DNA from: Pyricularia pennisetigena
Lineage: Eukaryota; Ascomycota; Sordariomycetes; Magnaporthales; Pyriculariaceae
Direction of reading: 5' to 3'
NCBI RefSeq assembly: GCF_004337985.1
Contig: NW_021940932.1
Span: 1 to 64,000, forward strand
Length of the DNA: 64,000 nt
The position numbers and the translations under genes are program-made. This document shows, piece after piece, positions 32,161 through 44,274 of this stretch. Below the pieces are notes generated by a model. It saw nothing but the letters and a program-made list of their open reading frames with translations, was not told the DNA's origin and searched no databases. Numbering within the stretch: position 1 is the first letter of the stretch; each line of letters opens with the position of its first letter.

Positions 32161-34226
32161 CAAAGTCCTGTTCGAAATGTCGGTTCAAAAAATTATATCT
32201 TGTCAAATATAAGTCTCGGTAGCAGGTTGTCTGAGGAAACTTTGATCAGGGAATTTTGGTAGAATTGTATCCCACACCTGGTATGTCGAACTTAGGTTTC
32301 TGCTTTTAAGATTGTTATAGCGCCAAGATACTGTTAAGTCATCGTTAGCGATGCCATGTTCCTTGAATGGATTGAGGTCCTTGTAACGTTATGCCTGGTC
32401 CAGCAACTTGATCGCGGTGACCAAGAGCTAACACGGATGTAAGGTATGATAGCATCTGTGCCTGAAATTGCCCGCAAACCTCTCGACATGGATTACGATA
32501 TACATTGCTTCCTAACAACGATTTTGTCCCAGCCAAGAAAAAATCTGATTATCAAGCAATCTAAAGATTTAACTTCGACCACAGCTTTATTCGCCATATG
32601 CATCTTTATCCTCCTGCGCACGCATAGAGTCAGCGTGGTTAAGGTGATGGGTGGTGGGTGGAAGCAGAGAACAGATGATGGGTGGGAGCAGAGAAAAAAT
32701 GGTGGGGGGATAACGAATGTACGTACTGTAATTCTAAGTGGAGATATGTGACCATAAAACAGGCCGGCGCTGAAAGGCGAAAAGCCGCCAAGTGATAGAC
32801 CCCCTGCTACCATAGTAGCGCAAGAATTGCTTGCCTAACAGGCAGGTCTTTATATCTCCCCCGCCCGAGATCATTGGTTGGCCATTTGAAACAGCCTTGT
32901 ATTTTTTTGGGAACTCCAACCAGCTAGACGCTGACAGCGCAACTACTATTCTGCAGCCTTACGAAGCGTAACGAGCAAGAAGTATGTCCAGATTGTCGCC
33001 TAACCAGCGGAAAAATAGCCCCGCAGAACATAATTTATTTGGTTAATGTTTAAACGTCATCGAAACCTCGTCCAAAGGCGGTAGGCTAAATAAAAATATC
33101 AAGCCACGCCAAGCATAAAATCTTGATACTGGGTATAGAATAGACCGCACACACCGCAGCTGGCCAAACTACTGACAAGTATAACACGGGCGCTTTAAAT
33201 AGTGATAATTGCTATGCTTGAAATTACTGCTCAGCAGGCCCAGGCCTTCAAAAACAATTACAATGCGTCATTATACACATGGATGTTTTTTTTCTCAAGG
33301 AGGAAGAAAGAAAAGAATATTGATGTGAGCAGTCACTGGTTATTTAACAAGTTCATCATCAACAGACAACCCACAGCTGTGGCCACGGACAGATAACTGC
33401 AGCGGAATGGTGCGAGAAGTATAAAAACTCGTTGCAATCTAGCATACGATGCCCGATAAATATAAAGTATTACATGGAGGAAGAGAGACTGTGCAGTATG
33501 TATTGCTGTTATATAACTTGCAGCTGCTTCCGGATCAGCTGGGCTGCTCATACCATACATCCAAGTGCAAGAATAAATCTATCGTTTAATCACAGTAATC
33601 CAACAGCGTATCTGTGCTAAAGGGGCCAGGAGCTTTTATGGACCACATTGCGCAAAATTAGGAGCTTTTTGAGATGTAAACTATTCTGGAGGGATGTTTT
33701 TTTCATTATAGTTGATGTAATAGAACAGAGATCATGATATTGTTGCAGATTAACAACACTACCTGTCTGCTCTGAAAGGTCAATGCCTTCCATTTTTCGG
33801 CAAGATTGTTTTTATTTGCTGTATCTTCATATGGTTTACTCCTGCATTACAAATATAGAGGTTTGGGTCTTGGTTGCAATCGCCTACGTCTGCTGTACGG
33901 TGGAATTCGTAGCTGGCCCAATATTTGCGGGGAGAAAAACATTTTTCGTCTTCAGAGTGATTGATATGCGCAATGCACCGCTACTAGAATGAATTTTGGT
34001 GTTGGCTGCGGCTGCAGTCCTAAGCTCTTTGCAGTCTCTATCTGGACAGACCTGCACGCCTGCCCATATAAACCGAACAAAAGCCTTATATTCTGCGTTC
34101 ACCTCACACCGAATTATGTTTGGTTCGGGCTAATCCTGCCTTAGGGTGTACTTCTTCGCTCCTTGCTATACAGGGTACAAAAACGCAACTGCCGACCTTC
34201 GAGCATAAGAAAGGCACTGCTTAAAG
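32161..34226. other. No intact gene; short tandem repeat and a diverged repeat
   Basis: GATGGGTGG...AGCAGAGAA occurs twice in tandem at 32647-32698. The block 33180-33560 is a diverged direct repeat of 35740-36075. Shared landmarks are GAATGGTGC..GAAGTAT, TTGCAATC.AGCAT.CGATGCCC and CTGTGC.GTATGTATT.CT. No frame is convincing. Confidence 0.5.
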
Positions 34227-35255
34227 CTAAACGCACCTCTTCGGGCTTAGTGTGCACCTTGCTTTCGTGGAATAGACTACTGCTCGGGCGACCACAGCCA
34301 GCGGCTTCTTAGATCGTATGGTACTGTCGAGACCCTGCCTCAGGCCGCGATAGGCCCGCGCATTCTGGCCCTCAGCACCCTCGCACACGGTAAAAGCCGC
34401 CAGCGCCCGGGCCGCAAACACAGAAGCTCGCACGTAGTCACCATGCAGGAAGCAGCTACTGCTGGCGTAATGCATTTCCAGGCCCAGCTAGTAGGTTATG
34501 GGCGCGATGCCGAACTCGAGATATTGGAGCGCAACGATCCTGCGGCACAGCGGTATAATCGACGCCGGGGCGAAAGACAATGGTGACCGTTGCATGTGTT
34601 CATTGCTCTGCTCTCGCCCATATTCCTCACCCTCCCCCTCTTTTCTGCACTTATCCCTCGGGTCCGCCGCCCGGTACGCCAAGTCCACATTGGTCAATGT
34701 GACGTTCAGCTCGTGCCGACGCTTGTCGCTCTCTGCCACTTTGTCCGGCGGTAGGCTGCAACGAGGGCACGCGCATCTGAACCCCATGGCGGACTTCATC
34801 TTAGCCATGTTCTGGACGGTACAACCCGAATCGTAGGCAACGGTGAGCTCGTCGCCCGGGGCACGTCTGTAATGGCGTGGACTAAACACATGCGCGCGGC
34901 CCGGTCCCACGAATAATGGCAGTTGGGGACGCACGAATGATTAAAACGGGAGGAATTGCGGAATACGGCCGGGACAGCATTTTCGAGTGGCTTTTGGCGG
35001 AGTTCCTGCCGCCGCTGATGCCCCTGCTTGTCGTCGTCGTCGGCGTCATCTTAGTCGGTCCCGAGGGTGTTAGTGAGGGATCTGCTGTAGTTTCTCCTCG
35101 AGGTGCAGCTCGAGCTCCGCTAGCGGCAGCCTGACCCAAACAAGATCGGCAGTGAGGATAGGGGCTTCGGTAATGACGCGATCGCCCTTCTGGATGCCGG
35201 TCGCTAGGACAAACAAACCTTTTCCTTTGCCAGGCGAATCTCTGAGCTCGAACAT
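34227..35255 (-). pseudogene. SET-domain protein pseudogene
   Basis: On minus from 35255 the frame reads MFELRDSPGKGKGLFVLAT, the SET-I start. It ends at a TAA; in other frames the sequence continues with SLTNTLGTD, another stop, then SRFNHSCVPNCHYSWDR, the catalytic NHSC motif. After a one-base shift comes GDELTVAYDSGC (GEELT-type motif), followed by the post-SET CACPRC pair. An in-frame TAG then precedes LGLEMHYASSSCF...CEGAEG, the usual C-terminal tail of these small SET proteins. At least three lesions are present. SET proteins methylate lysines; this one should be dead unless the lesions are sequencing errors. It is notably GC-rich. Confidence 0.75.
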
Positions 35256-37218
35256 AATGCGTATCGGTTTATACTGCGGCTGAGAATGTGCATCAGACGT
35301 CTCAGATATTTGTAAGGCGGTATTTGCGACTTTTTTCGCAATCGCAATAATTAAAAGTCCCTTGTTTAACCTTGGATACCTTCTACAGGATGTTCCACGC
35401 TTTGCATTTCCTTTTACCTTAATCTACTAGCCGAAATTCGTAAAGCTTTTCGGGAGACTGAAACGGCTGCAACATATTTTCTGTGCTGTGTTGGATCAAT
35501 ACAGCGATTTGGCTACGCTAAAAGTCGCGGGTTCCGTTCTGTGTACGATTAAACCATGATTTGATAAATCGTAGTTGCTTTGACCAAAATTGAGTAGACG
35601 GCTCCCCGGGCCGGGCTAAAAAGAATATTCTCGACCGAATATCGATGGGTATTGCGGTCGAGAGAGAGAGGGTGTGTCCTTTTCTTCCAAGAAATAGAGG
35701 GCAGGACGCAAACACCGCAACTGGCCAAACTATTAATAAGTATAAAATCAGCATCCGTATGCCCTATAGAATGATATTGCTGTATCTGAAGCCGCTATCT
35801 CAGCAGACACAGTCCTCTGAAGATCATCGTCATGTGTAAGCATATACAGGTGTGTTTCCCTTACTTCTGGCTTGAATAGTCCTGAATCAATTGTTTGGCA
35901 CAACAGAAAATCTTTATGTGTGGCCACGCCATAATCATTGTATCGGAATGGTGCTTGAAGTATCAACAGTCTTTGCAATCAAGCATGCGATGCCCACCCA
36001 ACATGTGTTATCAAATAAAGAAAGATAGTCTGTGCTGTATGTATTTACTTTTGCTGCAATATCGGCGAGCTTGCTAACACCGCTACAGCTAGTTGGAAAC
36101 CTGGATAAGCGTAAGTGATGGATTCGAAGGGCTCACCGCCTGGAGACAGCCTCATTTTTCGTGAAGTTAGATCACGTCGAAAACCGCTCAAACTGCATTG
36201 GAGCTTTTTATAGTGTGCAAAAACCTGTTCCTTGTGCCTCGTGGACCTATTACGGGATGAGGATGAGGATATTCGACGAAGGGCAGCATGTGGAAATATT
36301 ACGCAGGAGCCAGATGTCTCCAGAGACCTTCATTACCTAAATATGAGGAGTTTCAGGGAAAGCATGTTCGCTGAACAAAACTGGCAGCAGCTAATAGGTT
36401 TATCGTCATATTTGCTTGACATCGAGAAACACAACCATTCCATAGTTGCCGACTGCCAGGGTTGTGAGACCATTATTCGTTTTTGGTATTTCCACTTTTC
36501 CTGGCCATTCCGACCGTCCCCACTTGTCTGTTAAGGTTTAGCCAATGCATATGGCAACACAGCTTGTTTATGGCGTACTTACTGCCGGGAATACTTCAAA
36601 TATGCCTTAGGATTTGTTTCTGAAAACAATTCTTATCCTCTGTCAAGGACTAACCCGGTCTTTCAATTCGTTAGCAAAAAAACTCACAAAAACGCTAGCA
36701 AATTCCGTTCCGCACCAAAGCAAAGATTAATATCGGGGAACCGGGGATTAGAATCCGGTTTGCAGATTTCGAAAAGCGGCGCAGTTCCGAAACAAAATCC
36801 TGTAATCAGAACGAGGATCTCTCTTGCAAGAATGTCGGAATGGAAATGAGGGCATTTTTGGCACCGTTTCTCGACAGTGTCGAGTTTGCAAAACCGATTG
36901 AACGACTGGTGACAATAGTAACAGCGGGGACTCCAGAACATCGGTCAAATGCGCTAAACTCCAATTCAAATGCAAGGGGTATGGTAACCGCATCCAATCC
37001 ACAATGGAGCAAACCACGTAGTGGCCAGGTTTGGGCTGATAACGTAAATTTTATCCAACATCAACGAATACACAGGCACAATTTTAGGAAGACCCAGTAG
37101 GTTTAGGACATAGTGAGCAAGATATTTTAGTTGTAGTGTACATAAATAAGTTATCAATCCTCCTCATCAGAAGCCAAAAGCCTATATTTGTGGCCGAGCC
37201 ATGGTAAAATCCGCGGGT
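35256..37218. other. No intact gene; second copy of the 33.2-kb repeat
   Basis: 35740-36075 is the diverged direct repeat of 33180-33560. 36607-36655 is the inverted partner of 22299-22346. A frame at 36232-36534 (LRDEDEDIRRRAACGNITQE) is open for 100 codons but has no recognisable content. Confidence 0.45.
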
Positions 37219-38253
37219 TCAGACTTTCATGATATCTTCGACGGGACTCAGTTCAACATCTTGGTTTTGGCGATTACTGCTCAATGTCGACAAGAATTGA
37301 AAATTGCGAAGATGACCCGTACTACTAGCCCGCGGGTCCTGGATGTTGTTATTCTGTCCGTTCTCCCCAATAAACTTGACGATCATCGGGAGGCAGATAG
37401 TGACGATCGAAATATTGTCGGATATCTGCTGGAGGAGCCTACCGAGGTGGTAGTCTGATGCCTGCGTCGAAAGACTGCCGATTGCAAATATCAAGCAGCT
37501 ATTGAAATCAGTACTAGACACAAGCAACACCAAGAACATTTTACTTACAACCCTCTGGACCCCAACAGCGCTCCAATGTTGTTGTGTGAAAGAGCGGAGC
37601 GCACCGTAAAGCCCAGGCCAGTGATAATCAATGCTTCTGTCAGGGCATTTGATATTCCGTACGCGAGATAGAGCTTGCCAACGGTCTCCGAAGATAGCTT
37701 CGAAAGGTGATATAGGACCGACCATGCAACGGTTGTTACGACCGCAACCATAAAAACAAAAACTAGAAGGACAAACGATAAATAGTGAACCAAACAGTTG
37801 AAGCAGGGAGGATTGAAAAAAAACAAAGAGATATTGCCGGAAACCATGTTAAGTCGTATAATGACAAGGCACACCGAGGCTTTTGTCCAGGCAGTTGCAA
37901 ATACGCCGAGGAGAGCGATATCGAGTTGAAGCTTAGAAGTGTTAGAGCTTATTGCCCAGAGAGAATCAGGGACTACCTACTCGTAGGATGAGCTCAGGAC
38001 TTGAACCCGCAGCTCGATGGTTCCACTCCTGACAAACCAATACCGTCTGCGTGATCATTAGTGCGGCGCTCGTGACGAGAAGCCAGTCACAGACGCAGAT
38101 AAACAAAAAAACTCGAGTTTCCTGGGATCTTTTGGAGCGAATGTATAGCCTGGCCAGGACGTTGAAAAACATTATAAAAGTAGATAGAATGGTACAAAAG
38201 AAAAATACCCCTATGGGCATCACACTGCTTTGGGGTTCCATTTTGAAGATCAT
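37219..38253 (-). CDS. Seven-transmembrane 'fungal rhodopsin-domain' membrane protein, 316 aa
   Basis: Exons 38253-37981, 37931-37549 and 37513-37219 close in phase on 316 aa (introns of 49 and 35 nt). I chose ATG 38253 (MIFKMEPQSS); ATG 38241 is equally possible. Seven hydrophobic segments are visible, including IGVFFFCTILSTFIMFFNV followed by LARLYIRSK, VFLFICVCDWLLVTSAALM, VFATAWTKASVCLVIIRL, a long one near YLSFVLLVFVFMVAVVTTVA, LAYGISNALTEALIITGLGF, FNSCLIFAIGSL and ISIVTICLPMIVKFIG. The order Arg-x-Tyr after TM1, a Lys-Ala-Ser in TM3 and the P-x-x-x-K at the end of TM7 fit the large fungal integral-membrane family often called PTH11/SAT4-like. The ligand is unknown. The second intron is short for a fungus. 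Confidence 0.7.
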
Positions 38254-39912
38254 TGGAAAAGGAAGCAAATTAGAAGAAATAAAAGGGAAGGATATCTCGT
38301 TATAAAAGGACACACCCCTGACAGATGGCCAAGCCCTGGACGTGATGGTCTTCCCGGAAGTTTGTTCGGCCGGTTCATGGAGTGAAATTATTGTTCTTGC
38401 TACCTTCTCAGCGCTCTTCTAAACTCCTAAGAGCGTGTGATGCCTAGGGTGGCCTGTTTATCACAGGCTCATCAAGGGATGGACGGTGGTCTGAACTGCC
38501 ATGAAATCCAAAGGTTACAATTCAAACTGTGGACCTTCCATGTCGATCGTTGAGTCGCAGCTTGTCAGTGAAATTAGGCTACCTACGTAGATACTCTGCA
38601 AGAATAAGGGGTTGGCGGTGGTACATTACTTCCTTTTTCTATACTGGAAAGGCATATTACGGCTCAATAAGATTCTGATCCGTCTTGGTTGAGTGTTTTC
38701 AGCCATACTGAGTCGCCCCCTGTAAGTTGGTGAAGGCCCATGGGTAAAAGCACTGTTCCGATACGGGGTTTTTCGACATCGGGGATCAGGAAGAATTAGA
38801 ACCTTAATTTGCATGTGCTCACCCCGGGCAGTATCGAGACTAGGCTGCTCACTGGGGCGCCTTGTGGATCCACACCACCGCTTCACACTAAAAAATGGGG
38901 CAGCTATTCTAGCCGAAGGGCGCTTAAGTTTACGTACTGCATCGCACGAGGCTTAGGGACATCGAGGTTGTGTGCTAACAATTAGGGTCAATATAGTAAC
39001 CTGATCACTCTCGCCTTTTTGCACAAGAACGATCATCTTAAAGAGTTTATCGAGCCACTGAAACTTAAGAAATTCTTCACAAAGCATATAGAATTTTTGC
39101 ATACTGTTGCCGCACCATCCAGCGCCCTCTGCAATGGCAAAATCATTGTTTACCGCCTTTAAATTTATTTGTTTCCAACCCCAGTTAGAACCGAAAGTGA
39201 TTGGGAATAAGGAATGCCTTATGCTTCCCGTAAGGAGAGAAAGGAACTAGGGAGAGTACCGTATTCGTATTGAACTGTTGTCTAATGGGGTGCTACTCGA
39301 TGCCATTCTGAAGCCAAGCTGACGGATGGCGCAAAACTAACCCCAAGTAACGGCACAATCTGTCATCTTTGTATTACAACAGCTGTTATGATGGGATATG
39401 CACGTGATCCCTGGATCAGCGTGGAAGGAGGAACCAATTCGAAACCAAGAAAGTGAATCCTTGAATATATCTGAAATCCTAATGGACTCGAATATCGAGG
39501 CGAACTTCAGGGTCGAGTGACAACCAGGGAGCATTTGAGGGCGACAGTTTTGAGCGGGCTGAGAACAATTTCGACGACGAGTGCTTCCTCGTTTAATGAT
39601 AATTAATCCATGAAAGTGAAAGAAGCGGACGGACGATGTGGTCCGTCAAAGTTGCATGTGTTTCTACCCCACATACCCCACATGGCTAGCGCGAGGCATT
39701 TTTGCGCTCACATGCCACTAATTCTTGTAGAGCATATTATCCCACCTCCCTTCTAGGTATTCTTTTGAAGCTGCTCATTTTCCTCCATTCTCCTGCCCCA
39801 TTTCCTTGGTTGTTTCGTTCCAGGCATTTTTATTACGAAGCAACTTCCCCATTTCAACGAATATTCTACCTCTTCAATCGACTTTCCATCTTCATCGCAC
39901 CTTGTCAATACT
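38254..39912. other. No gene seen
   Basis: This spans the 5' flank of the membrane-protein gene and a long stretch with only overlapping frames. The 70 bp before 39913 are CT/CAA-rich, like a fungal leader. Confidence 0.5.
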
Positions 39913-39981
39913 ATGGGAAACACCTGCCCGAACTGTGGAGGGAAAGGGATGAAGGGGGATTGTCCAAATTGTGGGAAATAA
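39913..39981 (+). CDS. Zinc-ribbon microprotein, 22 aa (module B)
   Basis: ATG 39913 to TAA 39979 encodes MGNTCPNCGGKGMKGDCPNC plus GK. Two CPNC knuckles flank a Gly/Lys loop. It is the paralogue of the 36-aa ORF at 15612, differing in length after the second knuckle. It ends 53 bp before the stop of the convergent Ulp1-domain gene. The repeated convergent arrangement is the main support, because the ORF by itself is very short. Confidence 0.6.
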   Translation: MGNTCPNCGGKGMKGDCPNCGK

Positions 39982-40034
39982 CAAGCTCTAAATCGGAGTA
40001 AGCTTCATACTGAATCCTCATACTTGGAGACATA

Positions 40035-43000
40035 CTAACTTGAGTCGGATCTCAGACATTCAAGAGTGTTTTTGGGATCGGATTCCATTTCCAAGTTCCA
40101 GCCAATCCCAATATCCTTCCTCATCGCCTCGACAATTCCTCTTACATATGGATTATTCAGCTTCAACTGCGGAAACCCCACGAACGTCTGTGGCAGGCCA
40201 ACTATAATAGTCAGGGCTACACCAGCTTCGATTTGGTGGTTAAGACTGGGATCGAATAGCGCGCTAGAGGAGCTATTAGTTAGTTGAAAATTACACCGGA
40301 TCGAAATTCACAGTTCGGTTTACTTACAAACCATCTGACATTCGTTTACTTGGGTACTGTTTAAGCGCCGATTGATCATTCTTGAACAGAAGCGTCTCCT
40401 CTGTCGGAGCCCAATCTACTCCATGGGACCCGACAAAATACCGGACGCTTGCATTCGCAGTGAGTAAATGTAAACCCAAAAAACGATCGCTTTGACCAAT
40501 GTTACGTCGAAGAAAGATCGGAAGTCCCCCTGTTCCAGTATCGCTATAATAGAAGCAATGTCCTATTATGTACGGTCCTTCGCTTGGCGCAAACCACTTC
40601 CTGAGAAATTCTCGCAGCTGCGTGCTTGATAACATAGAACGAAGGATGCCGAGTCCCTGGGCGAAGTTATCTAATTCCTGGATAGTCTTCAAAGCTTTAG
40701 CGGCAAAGCTGTCGTTCCAATGTAAGTATCCATCCGTATGAAGCCTGTCCACCGCGTCGACTAAACCTGGACAGGCCTCATCGCTAGTTTGCATGCTGTA
40801 GGGAGCTTGTTCGTCACCGGCCACCGTCTCGAGCTCATAGGGGAAATTCCTGAACATCATTATTGGAGCCCAGCCACTGACGTTTTGGAGGTTGGGTTGG
40901 GTATGGTGTTTTTCAAGCCATTCTTGGAAGGTTGTGAACTGAGGATCGCTCGCGAAGTGCCAGTTGCAAGTTTGAAGGCAACTCATTGCATCTTAATACC
41001 ATGTCAATTAACTGCTACGCACTTTGAGAGAAGATAACAACTTACCAAGTATGGTTTGGACTTTCTCTCTCGCCATATCGGTTGAATGAATTTGGGTAGA
41101 TGGCAATTCTGATATGGAGGTTGACGTAGATTCTAGTGGTGAAGGTGCAGGAGACATCAGCGACCAGTTAGTAGGCATTGACACGTCGTCCACACCATCT
41201 GTCGTCACATCGATAGTAGGGCATCTGCTAGGCACATTCCTCCTATCCGTATCAGCACTTTTCATATCAAAAATGTTAGTAATGTATGTTTGTGAATCAA
41301 AATTTCTCCTTACTTACCCCTCGGTCATAGCCACATCGTTATCAGCTCTTTGGTCTTCGGCTGACAAAGGTCGTTTAGTGGGAGCGGGCTGTGCTTTCAT
41401 CACCGCACCCTCGTCTAATGAGTCCTGGAATAGCTCTGCTGGTGACGACAGAGAAGAGGCGTTCAAGGAAGCAAAGGCTGACGAGCCACGCCTCTGGTTT
41501 TCGACGCGGAGGTTGTTGCTTGAAGCGTCAATCTCCTTCGGTGCAATCCGGTCTGCATGATTATAGGAGCGAATCAGACAGAACTATATAACGGGGGAAT
41601 GGTGGCTTACTGCTATTTTGCTGTATGGATGCTCCCGGATTGGAAAATAGTTCTGTTGGGGACAATGACAAAGAGACGTTCAGGGGAGCAGTCTCGGTTT
41701 CAGCCATTGTAATTTCATCGCCAACTGTCGCGAGACCTTTTCTTAGCACAGTCACCCTGTCTTCTGTCTCAGCAATGTCCACAACAAATTGTCAACAGTA
41801 TCACTGTTAGCTGGAGGTTCTTTACACTTACACATCAGTAGTCATGACCCCGTCGTTGTACGCTCTTGTGGTTGGTAACAATATCTTTCGTCGTTTTACC
41901 CTTAAGGGAGCGCATTGTGCTCTCTCCACCACGACCCCTTCTGATGAGTCCCATAATGAGTCTGCTGGCGACAGTGAGGAAGATACGTTCCGAGCAGTTG
42001 CTGATGAGCCACTCTTTCGTTTGCCCCCCTGGTAGGGATATGGAAGAGCTGAGAGGTCGGCGATGCGGAAATTCTCGCTTGAGTTGATGACAGTGTCGTC
42101 ATGGTTGTCTATCCCTCTGTTGGAAGCAACGACTCGGTTGTCAACAGGCCCACTAATGGCGGCGGCTGCTATGGTTTTGCGAAACTCTCGCGCGTCGAAG
42201 TTCCAGAAGTCCTGGAGAAGGTTACTAGGGCTAGACAAAAACGCGCTGTAGTTGTCTGCAATCGTTTTAGCGAATGCCAGGACATAAACTCCACAGTCGG
42301 AACCATTGGTCTGCTGGGGAACTTGTATCTGAGTTTCCTCTACCCGACCTTTCCACCCAAGATCGTTGAGATATGCGAGCCAACGTTCGAAATTTTGGGC
42401 GTACGAGGCCACGCTCTCCCAGGAATTAAGAAAGCAGACGGTTCGATCGGTGTCAACTAAAGAGTTGGATGGCTTGTACATGACCATTAGGTACCAGTGA
42501 TGATTGTGGTTGATAGGGATCATTACTAGATCTGTCAAGGGATCACCATGCTCGGCCTTCCACTTTTTGTTAATGGGCCTCTCCTGATTGAAGAAACAGC
42601 TGTTGAAGAAACAGAAGCCGTGCTTCTTGGCGAGGTCACCCATATACTCATCGATGACATTGTCGGTCAGCCAGGAGGTCGGAACCACCAAGGTTGATGA
42701 TGACCGGAGAGGGAGAGGGTTGGATAAGGCTGGTGTTGCCGGCAGTGACCAAGGAGATGACGATGAAGGCAGTGGTGGGAAATCGGAGGGCGCTAGAAGA
42801 GATGGGTGTGGGGACGCTTCGATTCCGCCTGCCTCGGTGTTGTCTTTGTCTTGCAAGTTGAATGGTGATACGAACAATATGGGCGAGAATGGTAAACATG
42901 GTTGTGAGGTTGCTTCTGTGCAGTCTGCGTTCGGTACCTTGGTAGGGAAGGACGATGGTTTTGGAAGCGGGCTCGAAAGGACGACATGTCCACGTTGATC

Positions 43001-43660
43001 AACTCGATAGTTGCCAGGCAGAGGATCTGAAGACTTGATTCTAAGGAGGGCGACTTGATGCTCCAGAGGTAAACCTTGGCTGAAAGGGTGGATTTCCCAA
43101 ATCCTTTTGGCAAATGCATCACCCGTGAAGATCGATTTAAGAAACTCTTGCCCTGTTTGCGACAGATCCTGATATTGAGTGTGGGCTTCAAGGTGCTTCT
43201 TGACGCCCTTCGAGTTCAATTTTGTGACCTTGGCCTCGCCAAACGGGAGGAAAACTATGAGGGCCCCGAGATATTGGTGAAATTTTGAGGCTTCACTTAG
43301 ATTGTTTTTGAAAGTCTTATACGTAATTTTCGGGCTTTCGAGACGATGGTAAGCCGCATTAAGCAACTCAGCCTTTATATTCTTGCGCTTCTTGCACTTC
43401 TGTGATTGCAATTGCCTATTAGCTTCAAGGTAGGCTAGTATGCGCAGAAGTTTTCGAATAGGTATTGTGTCGCCAATTTGGATAGCGATTTTGGTAAATG
43501 CAGTAACTTGATCGGTCGGTGTCAGTTCGTGGAGGTTAAATTGGGGGGCTTCCGAAGTGTAATTTCTCCAAGTCGAAACTAAATTTTGAAATCGCTCCAC
43601 CGCTCCGGTGAGTAATGTGTTCGCTAGGGCGGCGTCATTGGCTTCGTCCTTAGCGTCCAT
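40035..43660 (-). CDS. Module-B protein: Ulp1-like (C48) cysteine peptidase fused to the module-A C-terminal domain, 1104 aa
   Basis: Six exons close in phase: 43660-41832, 41756-41611, 41552-41318, 41257-41046, 40991-40328 and 40263-40035. I chose ATG 43660 (MDAKDEAND). Residues about 325-480 are the Ulp1 domain. They contain SWLTDNVIDEYM, the His motif NHNHHWYLMVMY (H388), FLNSW (N412 where Ulp1 usually has Asp) and QTNGSDCGVYVL (C456). Ulp1 enzymes process or remove SUMO-type modifiers. His, Cys and the Gln are kept, so activity is plausible but the triad is atypical. Exons 1-3 end in related Ser-Leu-Ser-Pro-Ala-rich units (SLSPADSLWDSSEG, SLSPTELFSNPG, SSPAELFQDSLDEG), suggesting exon duplication in the linker. 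Residues about 840-1104 are the domain shared with the 15.8-17.8 kb gene (GPYIIGHC, PIFLRRNIGQSDRFLGLHLL, VRYFVGSHG, LFDPSLNHQ). Confidence 0.85.
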
Positions 43661-44274
43661 AGTCAAAGTTCTTCAATGATGGGAGGACGTGAAGCCCAGA
43701 GCGACTTTTTAGCATCGGAAAAAGTGGGAAAAAGAAACCAAATAAAGTTCTGCAGATAAACAGAGTATGGGACGACTACCCACCCCCCGGTCCTTTCGTA
43801 AGTAGGCGACAAGCCCTGCTACCCCGCCCTTAAATCGGTGCGATGTATGTACATTCTGGGCACACAGCCCATCAACTGTTCTGCCGCACAGTACATATGG
43901 CACAATATACTGTTCCGTACTCATACAAAGTGTCCTGCGTGCAGGACACTTTAGCTGGGATACATCCCCTTGTCGCCGTGTAATTGGCTTCACGGTGATA
44001 CTACAATATGCAGCGAGATGAAACTATCACATGATTGCGATTGGGTTGCGCATTCTTTCTGTGTCTTGCGGTTGACGAAGCTGGTGTCCTAAAAAGATCG
44101 TTTAAGGCAAATTACGGGAGGTAAAGCTAAAGCAATCCTAATTCTCCTCAACCGAAAATTCGTCCTGAAATCCTAGCAATGTTCTTCACGAGACGGTTCG
44201 ATCTTTCTAAACTCCCACTAATTAGTAAGTACCGTTTAGTTCTCGCCATTGTCCCGTGTGACATGGGAATCTAT
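43661..44274. other. 5' flank of the Ulp1-domain gene, no gene seen
   Basis: The region has one short hairpin-like TGTCCTGCGTGCAGGACA (43931-43948), a perfect 18-nt palindrome. No coding frame is convincing. Confidence 0.5.

Noticed and set aside
37219..37725. Single long minus-strand frame of 168 codons in the membrane-protein locus
   Set aside because: It reads through the second intron in a different frame. The spliced model keeps all seven helices and closes in phase.
15832..43660. Phytanoyl-CoA dioxygenase fold for the shared C-terminal domain
   Set aside because: Only a GSH(K) turn after an LGLH strand is reminiscent. The HxD iron ligands are not evident, so I left it unassigned.
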